Shown one piece after another: positions 11,421-22,760 of a stretch of 64,000 bases of DNA. A program made the translations under genes and the position numbers. How positions within the stretch are numbered: the stretch's first letter is position 1; each line of letters begins with the position of its first letter. The DNA comes from Talinum fruticosum (taxonomy: Eukaryota; Streptophyta; Magnoliopsida; Caryophyllales; Talinaceae): the NCBI GenBank assembly GCA_021018815.1, contig JAITYX010000041.1, forward strand, positions 62,001 through 126,000, read 5' to 3'. The notes under the pieces are model-generated. The model was not told the origin of the DNA. It was given only the letters and a program-made list of their open reading frames with translations, and did no database searches.

Positions 11421-11875
11421 CTACTCACACTGCTCCACCCCCTCCTAATTTGAAAATTTTTTTGTCCAACATCTATGTATCTCTTTTTACTCCCTTCCCC
11501 ATTTATTTTTGATGAAATGTATAAGGGAGAGAAAATTCAGATTGATGTTTGGTTCGAGGGTGTTTAGTTTAATTCGTTGTTATTATTTTCTTTTCTAAGC
11601 ATCAATGAAAATTCTTATTTCGAGCATCAATGACACATCTCTCTTTTCGATTCAATATTATGCTCTAATGCTTGTTCATATGCTCGATATATCTTGCATC
11701 AATTCACTTGATTTTATGCTCCGATGATTTTACTCGATATATTTTCACATCAATTTACTCTCACTATGAACATTCTAGCTTCAAAAAGAACATTCTATGA
11801 TTATTCGTTTTTAGCATTGAAAACTTAACACTATGAACTTCTAGCTTCTATCTTAAGTGTTGAATGCCTTTCATC

Positions 11876-11888
11876 AAAAGGGGGACAT
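11876..11888 (+). promoter_or_regulatory. Polypurine tract, element 1
   Basis: AAAAGGGGGACAT immediately precedes the TGAAG start of the 3' LTR, in the position of the plus-strand primer. Confidence 0.85.
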
Positions 11889-13333
11889 TGAAGACTCAGG
11901 TATAACTCTCTATCACTCTATGATTTTGATTTCTAGTCATTCTTAGCATTTAAGAAGCTTATCTTTAAGTTTTCAATACTTTCGACCTACTCGGAAAGCA
12001 TCTCTTAAGTAGAACACACTTCACTGGGTTTCTAACCCACTCACATACAACTTAGACAATTGTTATGAGTAAATATTTTCATGAACATATCTTATTATGA
12101 GCACGGACTTAATGAGCTAACTAAAAATGAATTATTGCCTTAATTCTTATTTCTAAGTCGAGTTTATTGAAAGAAATTATTTATCTAATCAAGTGTATGC
12201 ATACCGACTATTTAATCTTAATATCTTGATCACTTAAATGATAGACTCAAGACGAAATTTGAACCCAATGAATATTAGACTCGGAAAATTCCATTCTTTC
12301 ATATTAAGGATAATTAAGTACTTAATTATTATGAATTAATTTTTATCCTTTCCTAATCTTAAACCAAAGTATTATTATACTTTTGAGTACCACTTTGATT
12401 TGATTTTGTGGGCAAATTAAAGTATTTTAGTCTTGTTTTGAAAAGCGAAAGCAACCAGGCTTTAACCGTTAAATACCCAACAGACATGAAAAGCATCTGT
12501 TTCACGATAAGCCTTAGACAACTGTGTCGGGGTTGTTTGTTACAAAATCCGGCAAACTTCAACTTTGAGTCTAAAGGTTGTTTCTGCCCTGATTTCAGTC
12601 ACAACCGAGTGAGATGGGCTACTTTTCGAGCCAAGGACCTAAGCACAACGTTCATATTTGCAACGACTCTTTTTCTAAGTGACTCGAGACTATGAGTTAC
12701 AACGGCTGGTGAAGCTCTCAAGTCCAGAATCAGTCATAATGGCTACTCGCCTTCTTGTGTATAAATAGAAGCCTTCATACAAGACTTGAAGATTGCTTGC
12801 TTGAACATTGCTTGAGCTAATATGAACTTACTCTCAATCTTCTAGCTTTTACAACTCCACTCTTAAATTTATACTTTCCGAGTTGTAAAGAGAAAAGTCT
12901 TGTAACTACTCTTACATTTTCAATTCTCTATAAAGTCCCTTGATTGAGCTATAAGGGTTAACTCAGCTCAGTTGTCCCTAACTGTAAAGGTCATCTTAGT
13001 TAAGAAGTACTAGAATAGATAAGGTAACTTCTATATCTAGGAAAATCTTATAATTAAATTGTCTAAGGAAGCAATTCTATAAGAGTAAGTCCTTGTATTT
13101 TGTGGATTCAAAATAGTGGATTTGACTTAATGCTTGGATGAGCACTCGTCCATGGTTTTCTACACGAGGAGAGTTTCCATGTATATTCTTTGTTCCGCAT
13201 TTAAGCCCAATCTAGACTCGGGACAATTTTCTAAGTCCTTACTTTGCAGAAATCTTTAATTCAGATAAAAATCTTCCATCACCCTATTCAACCCCATCTA
13301 GGGTAATTTAACCTCTCCAAGAGCAAACCTTCA
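11889..13333 (+). repeat. 3' LTR of SIRE element 1
   Basis: It starts TGAAGACTCAGG and ends AACCTTCA, followed by the target duplication CTTTT. At 1445 bp it is close to the ~1.57-kb LTRs of copies 2 and 3 but clearly more diverged from them. Confidence 0.93.
12760..12767 (+). promoter_or_regulatory. TATA box in 3' LTR of element 1
   Basis: TATAAATA followed by GAAGCC, in the same context as the TATA boxes of copies 2 and 3, which marks the U3/R boundary region. Confidence 0.7.
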
Positions 13334-13616
13334 CTTTTCTATATGTACGTTCTCCTAAATATGTTTCACAATATCAGCACGAGAGAGATATAAAGTGATC
13401 CCGACAATAAATCCGGCATAAACCTTAGTGACAACCTGACTTCTATCTATTTTTGTTGGAAGTCATTCAAATATGAACACAGATCCTTAGGAAAATGATT
13501 CATTCTTTGCGATTCTTACAAGTGGATCGAATTAACTAGAAAATAAATGACATCCACATTTCTCTAACTTGTTCAAATGTAAGGTTTCCTAAGGAAACAA
13601 AAGAAAGTGTTACAGA
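13334..13616. other. Unassigned, between element 1 and NAA35 relic
   Basis: No ORF or repeat is recognised apart from the 5-bp duplication at its left edge. It may be intron or flank of the adjacent pseudogene. Confidence 0.5.
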
Positions 13617-14190
13617 GTTGCAACCCTTTTGAATGCTCATAGGTTTCTAAAGGAAGAAATTGGTAAAGGGTAAATCAAGAGACGGAACACGGTCTTACTA
13701 CCTGTACTTTCATGCTGGATTTTCAACAGCATCATAACATTGACTTTGTAGTCCCTCAAGCATTTAGCATTATGATCCAAACTGCAAGAAGGTGGTCCAG
13801 GACATCAATAATATGCGACACATTAGTAGTTTTATGGAAATTTAATGGAATTGGACTGCATCACTCTCGATAGCCTCATCAACAAAATGATATCTACCAT
13901 TGAGTTGCAACCCTTTTAAATGCTCATAGGTTTTTGCAAGGATTACGAGAAAAGGGTAAAGCAAGAGATGGCACAGAGTCTTACTGCCAATACTTTCAAG
14001 TTGGATTTTTAACAGCATCATATCATTGACTATGTAGTCCTCAGGCCACTTTAGCATTACGATCCAAACTGCAATAAGGTGGTCCATGACATCAATAATA
14101 CATAGCACATTAGTAGTTTTATAAAAACTTAATGGAATTGGAGCTACACCACTCTGAATAGCCTCATCAACATAACAATATCTAGCATTA
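13617..14190 (-). repeat. Tandem duplication of NAA35 exon (2 x ~287 bp)
   Basis: 13617-13903 and 13904-14190 are diverged head-to-tail copies, both starting GTTGCAACCCTTTT on the + strand. Each covers most of the VDEAI...MDHL exon plus flank. The copy at 13904-14190 is the better preserved. Confidence 0.88.
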
Positions 14191-14746
14191 TACATGCTAG
14201 AATCCATCTTTTGGTCCATTATCTAACAAAATAAACAAAGCATAAAAACATGAAATCAAGAACTTTTGCATTGTTGTTAACAGTGAATTGATAACAGTTA
14301 ACTAAAGTGGCCAAAATGCTAACCTTATTAGGAGTGCTTCTTAAAAACATAAATAAAGGCAAGCAAGAATCAAGAATTCAAGAAACATTGATAAGACAAC
14401 ATTTCTTATAAGTCTACCTAGGATTTGGAAAGGGTACTAAGATATCAATGAATTCACAAAGAAAACCATTATGTAGATGGATGTGAAGAGGTGTTCAGAA
14501 ATCTTTAGAGTAACACAAATAATAACAAATAACTACATTCTCTTATTAGAAAACAAAATTGAAAACTATGTCCCAAGACAATTGCCAAATAGATACCGTA
14601 AGAAGTTTTAACATAATTCATAAATAAACATAGGCCGAAAAAAGCCACCAAGACTAAAGCCAAAGCAATTATAATCACCTTCAAGGCAGACATGGCAGCA
14701 AATAGGTTGAAATTTTCACCATGGATGAGCTCACCATCACGAAACT
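13617..14746 (-). pseudogene. NatC auxiliary subunit NAA35/MAK10 pseudogene fragment
   Basis: Two exons of a MAK10/NAA35 homologue are readable on the minus strand. The first (14746-14679, after a TAG acceptor and before a GTGATT donor) encodes FRDGELIHGENFNLFAAMSALK. The second starts at 14222 after a TTAG acceptor with IMDQKMDSSM, then CYVDEAIQSGVAPIPLS and a block ending VMDHLIA. Joined, they give the conserved GELIHGENFNLFAAMSALE-IMDPKMDS region of the family. NAA35 anchors the NatC N-terminal acetyltransferase to ribosomes. Only the N-terminal part is present and the second exon with its flank is repeated at 13903-13617 with stops. No remaining gene body is seen, so this is a dead fragment. 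Confidence 0.8.
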
Positions 14747-14877
14747 CTACCACCAAAGGGAACAAAAAAGCATTATAATGAAGAAACAAATCTAATGTCA
14801 CCGACAGAAAACCCAAAAGGGCATGAGGTCTCCATGTAAAGAATACACCAACTTCTACTACTACTACTACTACTTTC

Positions 14878-15529
14878 TAGGACTGTGCAAAAAACGGGAC
14901 TGTGAAACTGAACCGTGAACCGGCCGAACCGAACCGCTAATCCAGTTAACCGGAATGGTTCAATTTTTTAGTTAACTGAATGGGTGAATTAATAGCTTAT
15001 TCGGTTCGGAACTTTGAAACCGATGGTTAACCAAAACAAAACCAATAATAATTTTTTAAAAAAATTTAAAATATTATAAAATAATTAAAATAATTATAAA
15101 AAATTTTAAATCCTACTTATTACACATAGTGGCTATCTCCTCCTACCTGCCATTTTTTAAAAATATTTTAGCAACCTACGCCCAGTGGTGAAATGAAGCC
15201 CAAGCTATGTTTGTTTTTCTTTTCTTTTTGTCAAACCCTAACTAGCTAGCGTTGCCTTGTCCTTGGCTTTTTCCGTTCCATTGCCTTAGCCAACCTGTAT
15301 CTTTCCTCTCTCACATACTCTCTGCTACTCTCTCTCTCTCATCCCAACTTCAATTATAAGTATGAGCAAGGTATGGAAAGTTGATTTGGGCCCAGTGGCT
15401 AGGCCTAACTGCTACTGGCTGGCCCAATTGTTTGGCCAATTCATTTCCAATTTTGGTTTTCTAAACCGTTTAATCCGGTTAACCGGTTAGAAAAATCGAT
15501 CGAACCAAACCGAACCATGAATACCACTA
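14878..15529. mobile_element. hAT-type non-autonomous element
   Basis: The left end TAGGACTGTGCAAAAAACGG and the inverted right end (reverse complement begins TAGTGGTATTCATGGTTCGG) form loose terminal inverted repeats. Both lead into the AACCGAACCG / CCGGTTAACCGG words typical of small plant hAT elements. The flanks CTACTTTC (14870-14877) and CTACTCTT (15530-15537) look like an imperfect 8-bp target duplication. No transposase ORF is present. Confidence 0.7.
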
Positions 15530-15792
15530 CTACTCTTTCTGAAAATTTAGCATGAGTAGTTGTCATGGAAATGTATTGAGTTGAGTTTGAGAAGAATTGC
15601 AAATGAAACAAAGGAATCAAGATAAAGTTTTTCTTTTCTACCCTCAAAAACTCTTTCACACCTTTTCTTTTTTTCACCTTTTTTTTCCTTTCCTTTCTTT
15701 TTTTTTTAAGGGAAACTCAGTAATTTGAATTTGACCAAACTCAATTGAGCCTTTTTATAGCCAAGCCCATTGGGGCAATCTGTGTTTAAAGT
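15530..15792. other. Unassigned, with poly-T/CT tract
   Basis: Contains a long T/C-rich run (about 15660-15710). The minus-strand ORF over it is a compositional effect. No family is recognised. Confidence 0.5.
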
Positions 15793-16239
15793 CTTAAGAA
15801 AATCATGAAAATTCAAAATCATAATAGTATTTTTTCTTCCTCATAATAAACAATAAAATTTCTTATTAAGTGCAACCACGGATGATCAAAAGTTTCACAC
15901 AAACTTCCTCCCCTTTCCTTGCTTCCTTATGTCTATATCCCTTTTACTTTAATTTCTTTAATATATTCAACATTTAAAGATATTACGACTTTTATTTTAA
16001 TAAATTTTTCCTCCTTGTGAGAGTTTGAGTTTCAAGGTCTACAATCCCTATGTAGTAGCTCTTAGTTGAAGTTGAACATCATAAAAATAGAGGTGGTTAG
16101 TAAACGAATATACATTGGGTCAAGCATGTTGGTCTATTTATTTGATGTATGTTGTTTATTATGACTAAATGTGGTAATAGGTCACTAAATGTAGTAGTAG
16201 GTTATATTCAAATCAATATTCAGTTTATATACGCCAAGG

Positions 16240-16400
16240 GCAAGTTTGCTCTGGCTGTTATAGTTAGTTGTTATAGTTGTTATGATAATTGTTATAATTG
16301 TCATGAGCTATCATGAGCTGTTTTATCTATTATGATTTATTACAATTGTCTATTATAACTCTCATGAGTTATTATGAGCTGTTACAAGTTATTATGAAAT
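16240..16400 (+). repeat. Degenerate short tandem words (TTATNA-TTGTTA type)
   Basis: Many imperfect copies of a word like GTTATGAGTTGTTA, mixed with its inversion TCATGAGCTATCATGAGC. The equivalent tracts lie near 47570-47740 and 50080-50220 in units 2 and 3. Confidence 0.8.
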
Positions 16401-16547
16401 TTTCAAGATACTATTAGCAATATTATTTATCATATATTTCACAATAACATATATTTCATCAATAACGAATATTTTACTAATTGATTTAATTTTTATTCAG
16501 TTAGAAATTTATATATTTTCGCATATCCCCACTATTGTTTGTTCTTG

Positions 16548-17400
16548 GCAAGGATAGTTCAAAAGAAAATGGAGGACACTAGGTTTAAATTACACCCTAG
16601 CTGCAAAGGTATTGGTTTAAATCACCTAAATTTTGCTGATCATCTATTATTATTCTGTAAGCTTGACATTTCTTTAGTCACATGTCTTATGGAGGCTCTT
16701 ACTGAGTTTGCTGTGGTATCTTGATTTGAGGCTAACATTAAAAAATCACAAAATTTTCCTAGCAGGGGGTAGAGGCTAATACTGAAAGAGAGATTTTTGA
16801 GTTAATTGGTTTTGCTAAATTGAATATACCAATGAGATATTTGGGATTTCCCTTAAAGCCAAGCAAGCTAAACTTTGTTGACAGCCAGCAATTAGCAGCT
16901 AAGATTACTGCAAACGTTAGAAGTTGGGCTCAAAGAAACCTAGCATTGCAGAAAGACTGTAGTTAATAAACTTTGCTTTACTACATATGCATATGTTTCG
17001 AAGTTCAATATTTGTACTTCCTATGTTGTTATTAAGAAAGTTGAGAAGATTTGTAGAAATTATTTGTGGTGTGACGAAGAGGGGAAAAGAAAATACATAT
17101 TTGTTGCTTGGGAGGATGTCTACAGCCGTAAAAATATATGGGTGCTTTGGAATCAAGAACAATGGAGATTGTAATAAAGCATTTGTGGTAATTACATTAA
17201 CACCGTGAAACATTATGGCTCAAATGGATACATCACACTTATATCAAAGGGGAGAATGACAAACTATTCCATTCAAAGCTGATGCTAGTTGGTACTTTAG
17301 AAAGATCATGGGCTTAAGGAATTACTTCTGACCGGGTAGAATAACTAGGATAATAGGTGGAAAGGGGAAAGAAATGGGAAATTTCATGTACAGTCAACAT
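16548..17400 (+). pseudogene. LINE 3' fragment (RT C-term/zf-RVT) in array unit 1
   Basis: The broken translation gives MEDTRFKLHP, then FADHLLLF in the place of the FADD box, then MRYLG-type text. It continues with KVEKICRNYLW followed by a KYIFVAWEDV block and, further on, GNGKFHVQS-like text. This is the order of the end of a plant LINE ORF2, after the RT active site. Stops and frameshifts are common. The same fragment lies in units 2 (47758-48630) and 3 (50388-51140), so it belonged to the unit before the array was duplicated. It is unrelated in position to the LINE that later split unit 1. Confidence 0.78.
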
Positions 17401-17402
17401 AT

Positions 17403-17650
17403 ACTACAAAAATGACATTTTATTACGGGCCTTTTACTATGATTAAAAACAAAAACGTACTAAAAAATGAGATGGTGGTATTTTTGTAAATAAGTGTTCT
17501 TTAATTTAACCTATTACTTGGCTTCTTTAATTAAACCGCTATAATAGGTCAACATGTCCACTTTTTACTACGGTTCATCGAAAGAACTGTAGAAATAGGT
17601 GCTCTAGTAACACGGTTGTTTCGATAAACCGTAGTAAAAAGTACGTTACC
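17403..17650 (+). mobile_element. CACTA-like terminus with hairpin words, unit 1
   Basis: TACTACAAAAATGAC resembles a CACTA 5' end (CACTACAAAAA with the first C changed). It is followed by inverted copies of the CCGTAGTAATAGGT word, the same class as at 1-480. Counterparts are at 48634-48875 and 51146-51370. No matching TAGTG end was found downstream. Confidence 0.6.
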
Positions 17651-17674
17651 AAAAAAACCCCGAGCAATCTGCTT

Positions 17675-18005
17675 TCCACCTTCACTTTCTGCTCTCTACT
17701 ATCACTCTTCCTCTCGCTCTCCACTCTTGCTCTCATCTCACTTACTCTCTCCTCACCGTAGTTGCCACTTTCTCTCTCTACTCTTTGCTCATCGCTCTAC
17801 TCTTGCCTCTCACTGATCGGTTGCGGTTCCCTCTCACTCACTATCACCGTCGTCGCTTCCATTAGTATGCAACTTCTCTCTCCTCTCTTATTTTTTACTT
17901 TAATTTAATTCGCAAAATTGTTTAGTTAAATGTTGACAAGGGGAAAGATATATTGTTTAGGTTTTAGGATTTAGGGTTTATGGTTTACGGTTTAAGATTT
18001 AGCGA
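17675..18005 (+). other. CT-rich leader and intron-like stretch with telomere-like words
   Basis: A CT-rich leader (17675-17870) is followed by CATTAG/GTATGC-like donor context. Then comes an AT-rich segment with GTTTTAGGATTTAGGGTTTA at about 17958-17980, a degenerate array of the plant telomere word TTTAGGG. The arrangement resembles a 5'UTR and first intron of a host gene. Confidence 0.55.
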
Positions 18006-18068
18006 ATGAAAGTTGAGCAAAATCGATTCATAGTATACTTTGGGGATTTAATTGCCCAGTTTGATTTA

Positions 18069-18113
18069 AGGAGATACAGCGAGATATTGAATGAGGTTTA
18101 GATAACCCAAGTC
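18069..18113 (+). pseudogene. AAA-ATPase C-terminal exon start, unit 1
   Basis: Homologous to the EIEKLLNEV start of the exon in units 2 and 3, but with a one-base insertion that shifts the frame. It is interrupted by the LINE insertion; the remainder is at 46862-47058. Confidence 0.7.
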
Positions 18114-18514
18114 GGGGTATTTTATATATGAATAAAACCCTACCATCTAGTCAATATGTGAAAGAGACGTGGGAATGGCTTCGTGGGCGTTCGCTAGGCG
18201 ACCAAGCTGGTGGATGTTTGCCATGGCAAGGAAAACAAACCCCATGCTCGTGCACCTCGATCGATCGCAATGAACTCAAATTCTCCTCTCCTCGCAGGTG
18301 GTACGTCGAATCAGGTAACCATTATCCCATTGAATACCCTGCAATCCGAACCGAGTATTGAATAATAGCCCCCTCTCTCATGTTCTCCCCAATCGTTCAA
18401 AACCCTAAATCGGTTTGGGATTCGATTGATGTAAGCAAAACTTACAAATGCTGGATCAAAGCTAAGTTTTGTACAACCGGAATGTGTGGATGGAAAAATT
18501 GTGGGTAAAATCGT

Positions 18515-19118
18515 AGGCTGCAGATGTTGAGTTAGAGATTGAATACTGGAAATCCTCTCTCATTTGCTATGTGTTGGGGAAAATCCCTATTTGTGATACT
18601 TAAAGGCTTTCTAGAACGCATTTGGAGCGAGTTTCCAAATAGAGAAAATACTAATGCTTGGAGAATGGAACTATACTTGTTAAATTCAACAACATTAAAA
18701 CTTGGGATGAGGTGATACATTCAGGCTTTTATCATTTTGATTGCAAGCCTCTTATCATGAACCCATGGTGTCCTAAGTAATCCAATTTCAAGAACGAGAC
18801 TCATAAGGTTCAAATGTCGGTGCAATTGCTCGGGTTAGATTTAAAATATTAGAGTACACAATTGTAGAGCAAAATAGGTAGCCTAATTGGATGTTCGATC
18901 ATGACTGACAAAATCACAGAGACAAGAATAAGAGCCGGTTATGCTCGATTGTTGATTGAAATGGAAATATCCAGCGCCTTAAAAGACAAAGTGCTATTTG
19001 AGAATGAATACGGATTGGTAATTGAGCAACACATCCACTACAAATGGAAGCCTGTCAAATGCACAAACTACCAAGGATATGGGCACACTACGAGAAGCGT
19101 AAGAAGAAGGAAGGGACA
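18515..19118 (+). pseudogene. LINE ORF1 (DUF4283 plus zinc knuckle), broken
   Basis: The translation in pieces gives ELEIEYWKSS with CYVLG, then VKFNNIKTWDEV, then PLIMNPWCPK, then VQMSVQLLGLDLKY, and 18901-19105 gives ARLLIEME followed by KCTNYQGYGHTTRSV. This is the order of the DUF4283 domain and CCHC knuckle of plant LINE ORF1 proteins, which bind the element RNA. The second Cys of the knuckle is Tyr and the last is Val. Several stops occur upstream of 18901. The reading continues to the insertion point of SIRE element 3 at 19118. Confidence 0.78.
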
Positions 19119-20694
19119 TGAAGGTTGGCTCTGGGAGAGTCCGAGTCACCCTAGAGGGGGTGAATAGGGTGATAGAAGTTTTTCTTGGAAATGTTCGCTC
19201 TTTTGTTAACGAAGAGACAGAGACAAGTTTTGAGTCAAACAGACAGGTCGAAAAGCTTGGACTCGAAATGCTATCACGAACAAACACGCAAGTCAAGCAG
19301 GAGTAAAATGACCGTCCGAGTCTAGAATGAACTCGGAAAGATAACACTTAGAAATTACGTGGAAACCCTCCCGGGGCAGAAAACCACGGACCGTGTCAAT
19401 CCAGCACACGAAGTCAAATCCACTATTTTGAGTCCACAAAATACCGTGAACTGACCGAACCCAAGTTGCTCCCTTAAACAACTCTCTACAAGTTTTCCTA
19501 GACTCGAAATTCCCTTATTTGATCTAGTACTTTCTAGCTGAGATAACCCTTACAGCTAGGGACAACTAAGCTGAGTTAACCCTTACAGACTTAGTCAAGG
19601 GACCTTACAAAGAATGTAAGAAAGAGTTTATAATCGAGTACAAGACCTTACAACTCGAAAGTAATGAATTACGAGTGGGAGTTGTAAGTAGAAGATTGAA
19701 AGTAAATACAATGACTTTGAGCAAGTATGTGTGTTAACAATATGTTCGGCAATCTTCAAGTCTTATGAGGTGGCTTCTATTTATAGATGACCAGGCGAGT
19801 AGCCGTTATCTTCATCTCGCGACCGAGAGTCCTCTATGAACGTTGATAGAAGCTTTCGAGTCACTCGAAAGTATCCGTTGTAATGTGAACGTTGGACAAC
19901 AGTTTAACTCTCTTGGAAGTCCTAAAACCATTGGCGGTGTCTTGAAAGATAAGGCGGAAACCACCGTTAAGCTTGGCGTTTCAGTTTTCCAGATTTGGAA
20001 ACAGACAGCCCTGACACAATCTTCGGGACTCGGAGCGAGAGAAGGTGAAAAGCCATGTCTCGCTGGTGATTTAACGTTTTGAAGCCGGTTACTTTTATAG
20101 TTTGAAAAGTGTATCCTCGATTGAATAACCTACAAAAGTAAATCAATTTTGGTTCTCAAAGTATAAAATACTTTGGTCCAAGATTAGACACGAGATAATA
20201 AAATAATTATGATAATTAATCGGCTAAATATCCGAGTCGGAAGAGGAATGGAATTTTCTGAGTCCAATATCCATGTAACTCAAAATTCCATCGAGCTAGT
20301 CCGAGCAAAGAATCAAGTTAAGTAAAGAACATTAGAGTGATATACCTTGATATAGACTAAGCATGAAACAGACTAGAGGTACGACTCTAATGAAATAAAG
20401 CTTATAACCGGAAGTCGATTCGAGTGAGAAAAGACAAAATACTAGTCTATTCAATCTGCGATAAATCTGAGTTATGAGGGACTCGAAACGAGAGAACCGG
20501 TTTTCGAGTCACTTACGGATAAGCAAGAAATATAAGAAGTAAGAGTTGTATCACTTAGAGAAGATACCATTTTACTCAAAGAAGTTTCGAGATACGAGAG
20601 AATGCCTTGGAATCAAAACTCTATAAGTATGAGATGGTTATACCTGATTCATTTAATGCAACTCGAAATGCGTTGAGAAGTATGTGAGTCTTCA
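19119..20694 (-). repeat. 3' LTR of SIRE element 3
   Basis: 1576 bp, TG...CA ends, left of the polypurine tract. It is very similar to the partner LTR at 39085-40664. A minus-orientation TATA box (TATTTATA) lies at 19778-19785. Confidence 0.95.
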
Positions 20695-20707
20695 ATCTCC
20701 CCTTTTT
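20695..20707 (-). promoter_or_regulatory. Polypurine tract, element 3
   Basis: ATCTCCCCTTTTT on the + strand is AAAAAGGGGAGAT on the coding strand, immediately before the 3' LTR and identical to the PPT of element 2. Confidence 0.9.
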
Positions 20708-21273
20708 GATGAAAGGCATTCCATTCTTAGACGAAACTTTGTTAGTAAAAAAATCTTACTCGAGAAGTTGCTCATGAGGAAAGTTGAGTAAGGAGTTCTC
20801 GGTGTATCGAGCAAGAGGTATAAAGTGAGAGCGAGAAAGTAAAAATGCTTAGCAATGAAATAATGTAAACTCGGAAAGATTATAAACACAGAAATCATGT
20901 AAGAGAAAGCATTAATTCATTGAAATCAACTGAAATTACAAGGATTAAAAGAGAAAACTCCCCTAAACAAGACAACAAGTTTTCCGTCTCTATTTCTCCC
21001 CATTGCCTTTCAGCAAAAAAATAATAGAAAGAAGGGAAGAAAAGAACATTCGAGTACAAATGAGATGTCCGGACAAAAGAAAGAAAGAAAAATTTCTCCG
21101 GAAGAAGAAGAATCGCGGATCGTGGAGTTGTCACACGGTGCATGCGCGCCTACGAGGGAGAGGGGATTTCGAGTGGAGGCGGAGGGAGCGGAGGTTCGTC
21201 GGCGCGATAAGATCTTGACGATGTGCTTGAGCGCGGTGGAGGAAGAACCGGTATGATCGTCGGGGGCTCAGCT
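20708..21273 (-). other. Untranslated 3' region of element 3
   Basis: Between ORF3 and the PPT. It aligns to 35270-35642 of element 2. The plus-strand ORFs here are shadows. Confidence 0.65.
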
Positions 21274-22760
21274 CTAAGTGGCTGACCCGGAGTGAGTGGA
21301 TCGAGGGTTCTTCCCTTGGAACCTCGTAGGCTGGAGGGGCTGCTCTGTCGACCCGCCGGTGTAGCTAAGTCTTCGACCCACCCAGATCGCTGTCTCGAGC
21401 CGAGTACGACTATTTGAGCTTGTGGAGCGATCGACCCTCGGCAGTTCCCATTGCTTCTTCTTGGTGTTCCTTCCCTTGCTCGGATGGACTCGCCTCGGCC
21501 GCAGGGTCCTCGGCGTCTGCTCGCTTCGCATCTGCAGCTTCTTCTTCTTCATCCCCGCTGTCCGAGGAGGTCGGACACGGGCTTGAATATGCTTCGAGAC
21601 GCGTCCGAGTCATCATGGTCCTCAGCTGCCTTGGACCTTCTCTCTCGAGGAGCTCGACCAGCTCCTTCTGCTCCTTTACCAGTTCCCTCATCTCCAGAAC
21701 TAGAGACTGCTGCTCTCGGATTTAGGATTGACCAGGTCTTTTGGTTGATGGTCGATTTTGGAGAACAAGTTTGAAAGACGGAGCATGTCTACGAAATTAG
21801 AGGACACGGAGCCGATCTTGTCCATAAAAACGGGGACAAGAGAGCAGAGAGAGATTTTGACGCACTTCGAGGTGGAGGCACCACCAGGTGGAGAGGGAGA
21901 GAGAGAGAGGGGTGGATTTCGGAGTCCGAGGCGGAGAGGGAGGCCTTAGTTCCGAGTTATGAACCCGGACACCGTGGTCGGTTACCTAGTATCCGTACCC
22001 CTGCAGTTCCTTTTGCCGACAACAACGGCAGCCTCGGATACGACGTTTGGGTCGAGGGGAGAGGAACTTGGAATTGTTTGAAGACAAGGGTCGAAGAGCA
22101 CCAAAAGGAAGGGAGGTGTTCTTCTTAGATTGAAGTTGAGCCGGCACAGCGGCCATCTCGCTCAATGATGGAAGGGAAGAGGTCTACTTCGTATCCCTCA
22201 AGGATGTCGCAGAGAGCTTTGAGATGCTTGGAGTTGGGGTTCTCCTTGCTGGAATGTTGTGAGAAAAAGGTTCTCATCAGCAGAAAGCACGTAAGGCGAG
22301 CTTCGACTTCAACCGAGTCACGTAAAAGTTTTTCGGGACTCGGGGAACTCTTTGGCATATTTTTCAAAGAAGTCGTCGGCGACTTCGATGAAAGGAATGG
22401 GGTTGTCTGTTCAAGAAGAGGGAGGAGACCTTGAACAAGTGATGGAGGAGAGAGGTGTTTATACGAACGGTTATGTTCCGAACCCCGGAGGTTAGAACAT
22501 TTTCGGAGTGGGTGAGGTGAGTGCGAGAACTCGAAACGAGTTCGGGATAGATGAACTCGCCGAAGCACATGAAGTTGTATGCTCCGGTGGTTTGAATGTT
22601 GGACAACCAAGAAAATTTGGTTGTTGGAAAGAATTTGTCGTCCAGCTCAAGGTGCTTCGGGTGACAATGGGTTTGGAGGGGTTGAGCTCTCTAGCGTTTT
22701 GGTGCGAGGCTTTTTGGAAGAGGAGACCCGGAAGTCGGGATGGTTACCTCTTTTAGGCAT
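21274..22760 (-). pseudogene. ORF3 of SIRE element 3
   Basis: It starts at 22760 with MPKRGNHPDFRVSSS, the same start as in copies 1 and 2. After frame corrections it reads NIQTTGAYNFMCFGEFIYPE, then RINTSLLHHLFK, then LMRTFFSQHSSKENPNSK and DILEGYEVDLFPSIIER. The C-terminal part (21691-21410) is a charged coiled-coil candidate with KEQKELVELLEREG, then an Asp/Glu-rich run and an Ala/Glu-rich tail. The order and spacing match ORF3 in the other copies. The first half resembles the putative plant transposon protein (Transposase_32-like) pattern. The reading frame changes several times, so no single protein is made. The function of the family ORF is not established. Confidence 0.72.

Larger units (their letters stand above)
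2312..13333 (+). mobile_element. SIRE/Maximus-like Ty1/copia retrotransposon, element 1
   Basis: The boundaries are set by LTRs that start TGAAG and end near CTTCA. They are flanked by a perfect 5-bp target duplication, CTTTT (2307-2311 and 13334-13338). The internal order is PBS, gag, protease, integrase, RT, RNase H, ORF3 and PPT, which is the Ty1/copia order plus the downstream extra ORF typical of the SIRE/Maximus lineage. It is the most decayed of the three copies, with stops and frameshifts in every domain, unequal LTRs and a solo LTR inside its RT. Its length near 11 kb includes that 1.4-kb insertion. Confidence 0.93.
15793..18113 (+). repeat. Tandem-array unit 1, left part (split by the LINE)
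   Basis: Begins CTTAAGAAAATCATGAAAATTC like units 2 (47112) and 3 (49622) and follows them segment by segment: leader, TTATR-rich stretch, LINE fragment, hairpins, CT-rich leader, telomere-like words, then the start of the AAA-ATPase exon. It breaks at about 18113. The missing end resumes at 46862-47111 beyond the inserted LINE. Confidence 0.88.

Noticed and set aside
14505..14640. Hydrophobic minus-strand segment (membrane-protein-like text VIIIALALVLVAFFGLCLF)
   Set aside because: It is read-through into the intron after the GTGATT donor of the NAA35 relic, not an exon.
16240..16400. Possible CRISPR-like or satellite array
   Set aside because: Words are degenerate, without fixed repeat and spacer lengths; a low-complexity tract of the array unit.
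21414..21774. Plus-strand ORFs of 103 and 107 codons
   Set aside because: Shadows of the charged C-terminal part of ORF3 of element 3, which is on the minus strand.
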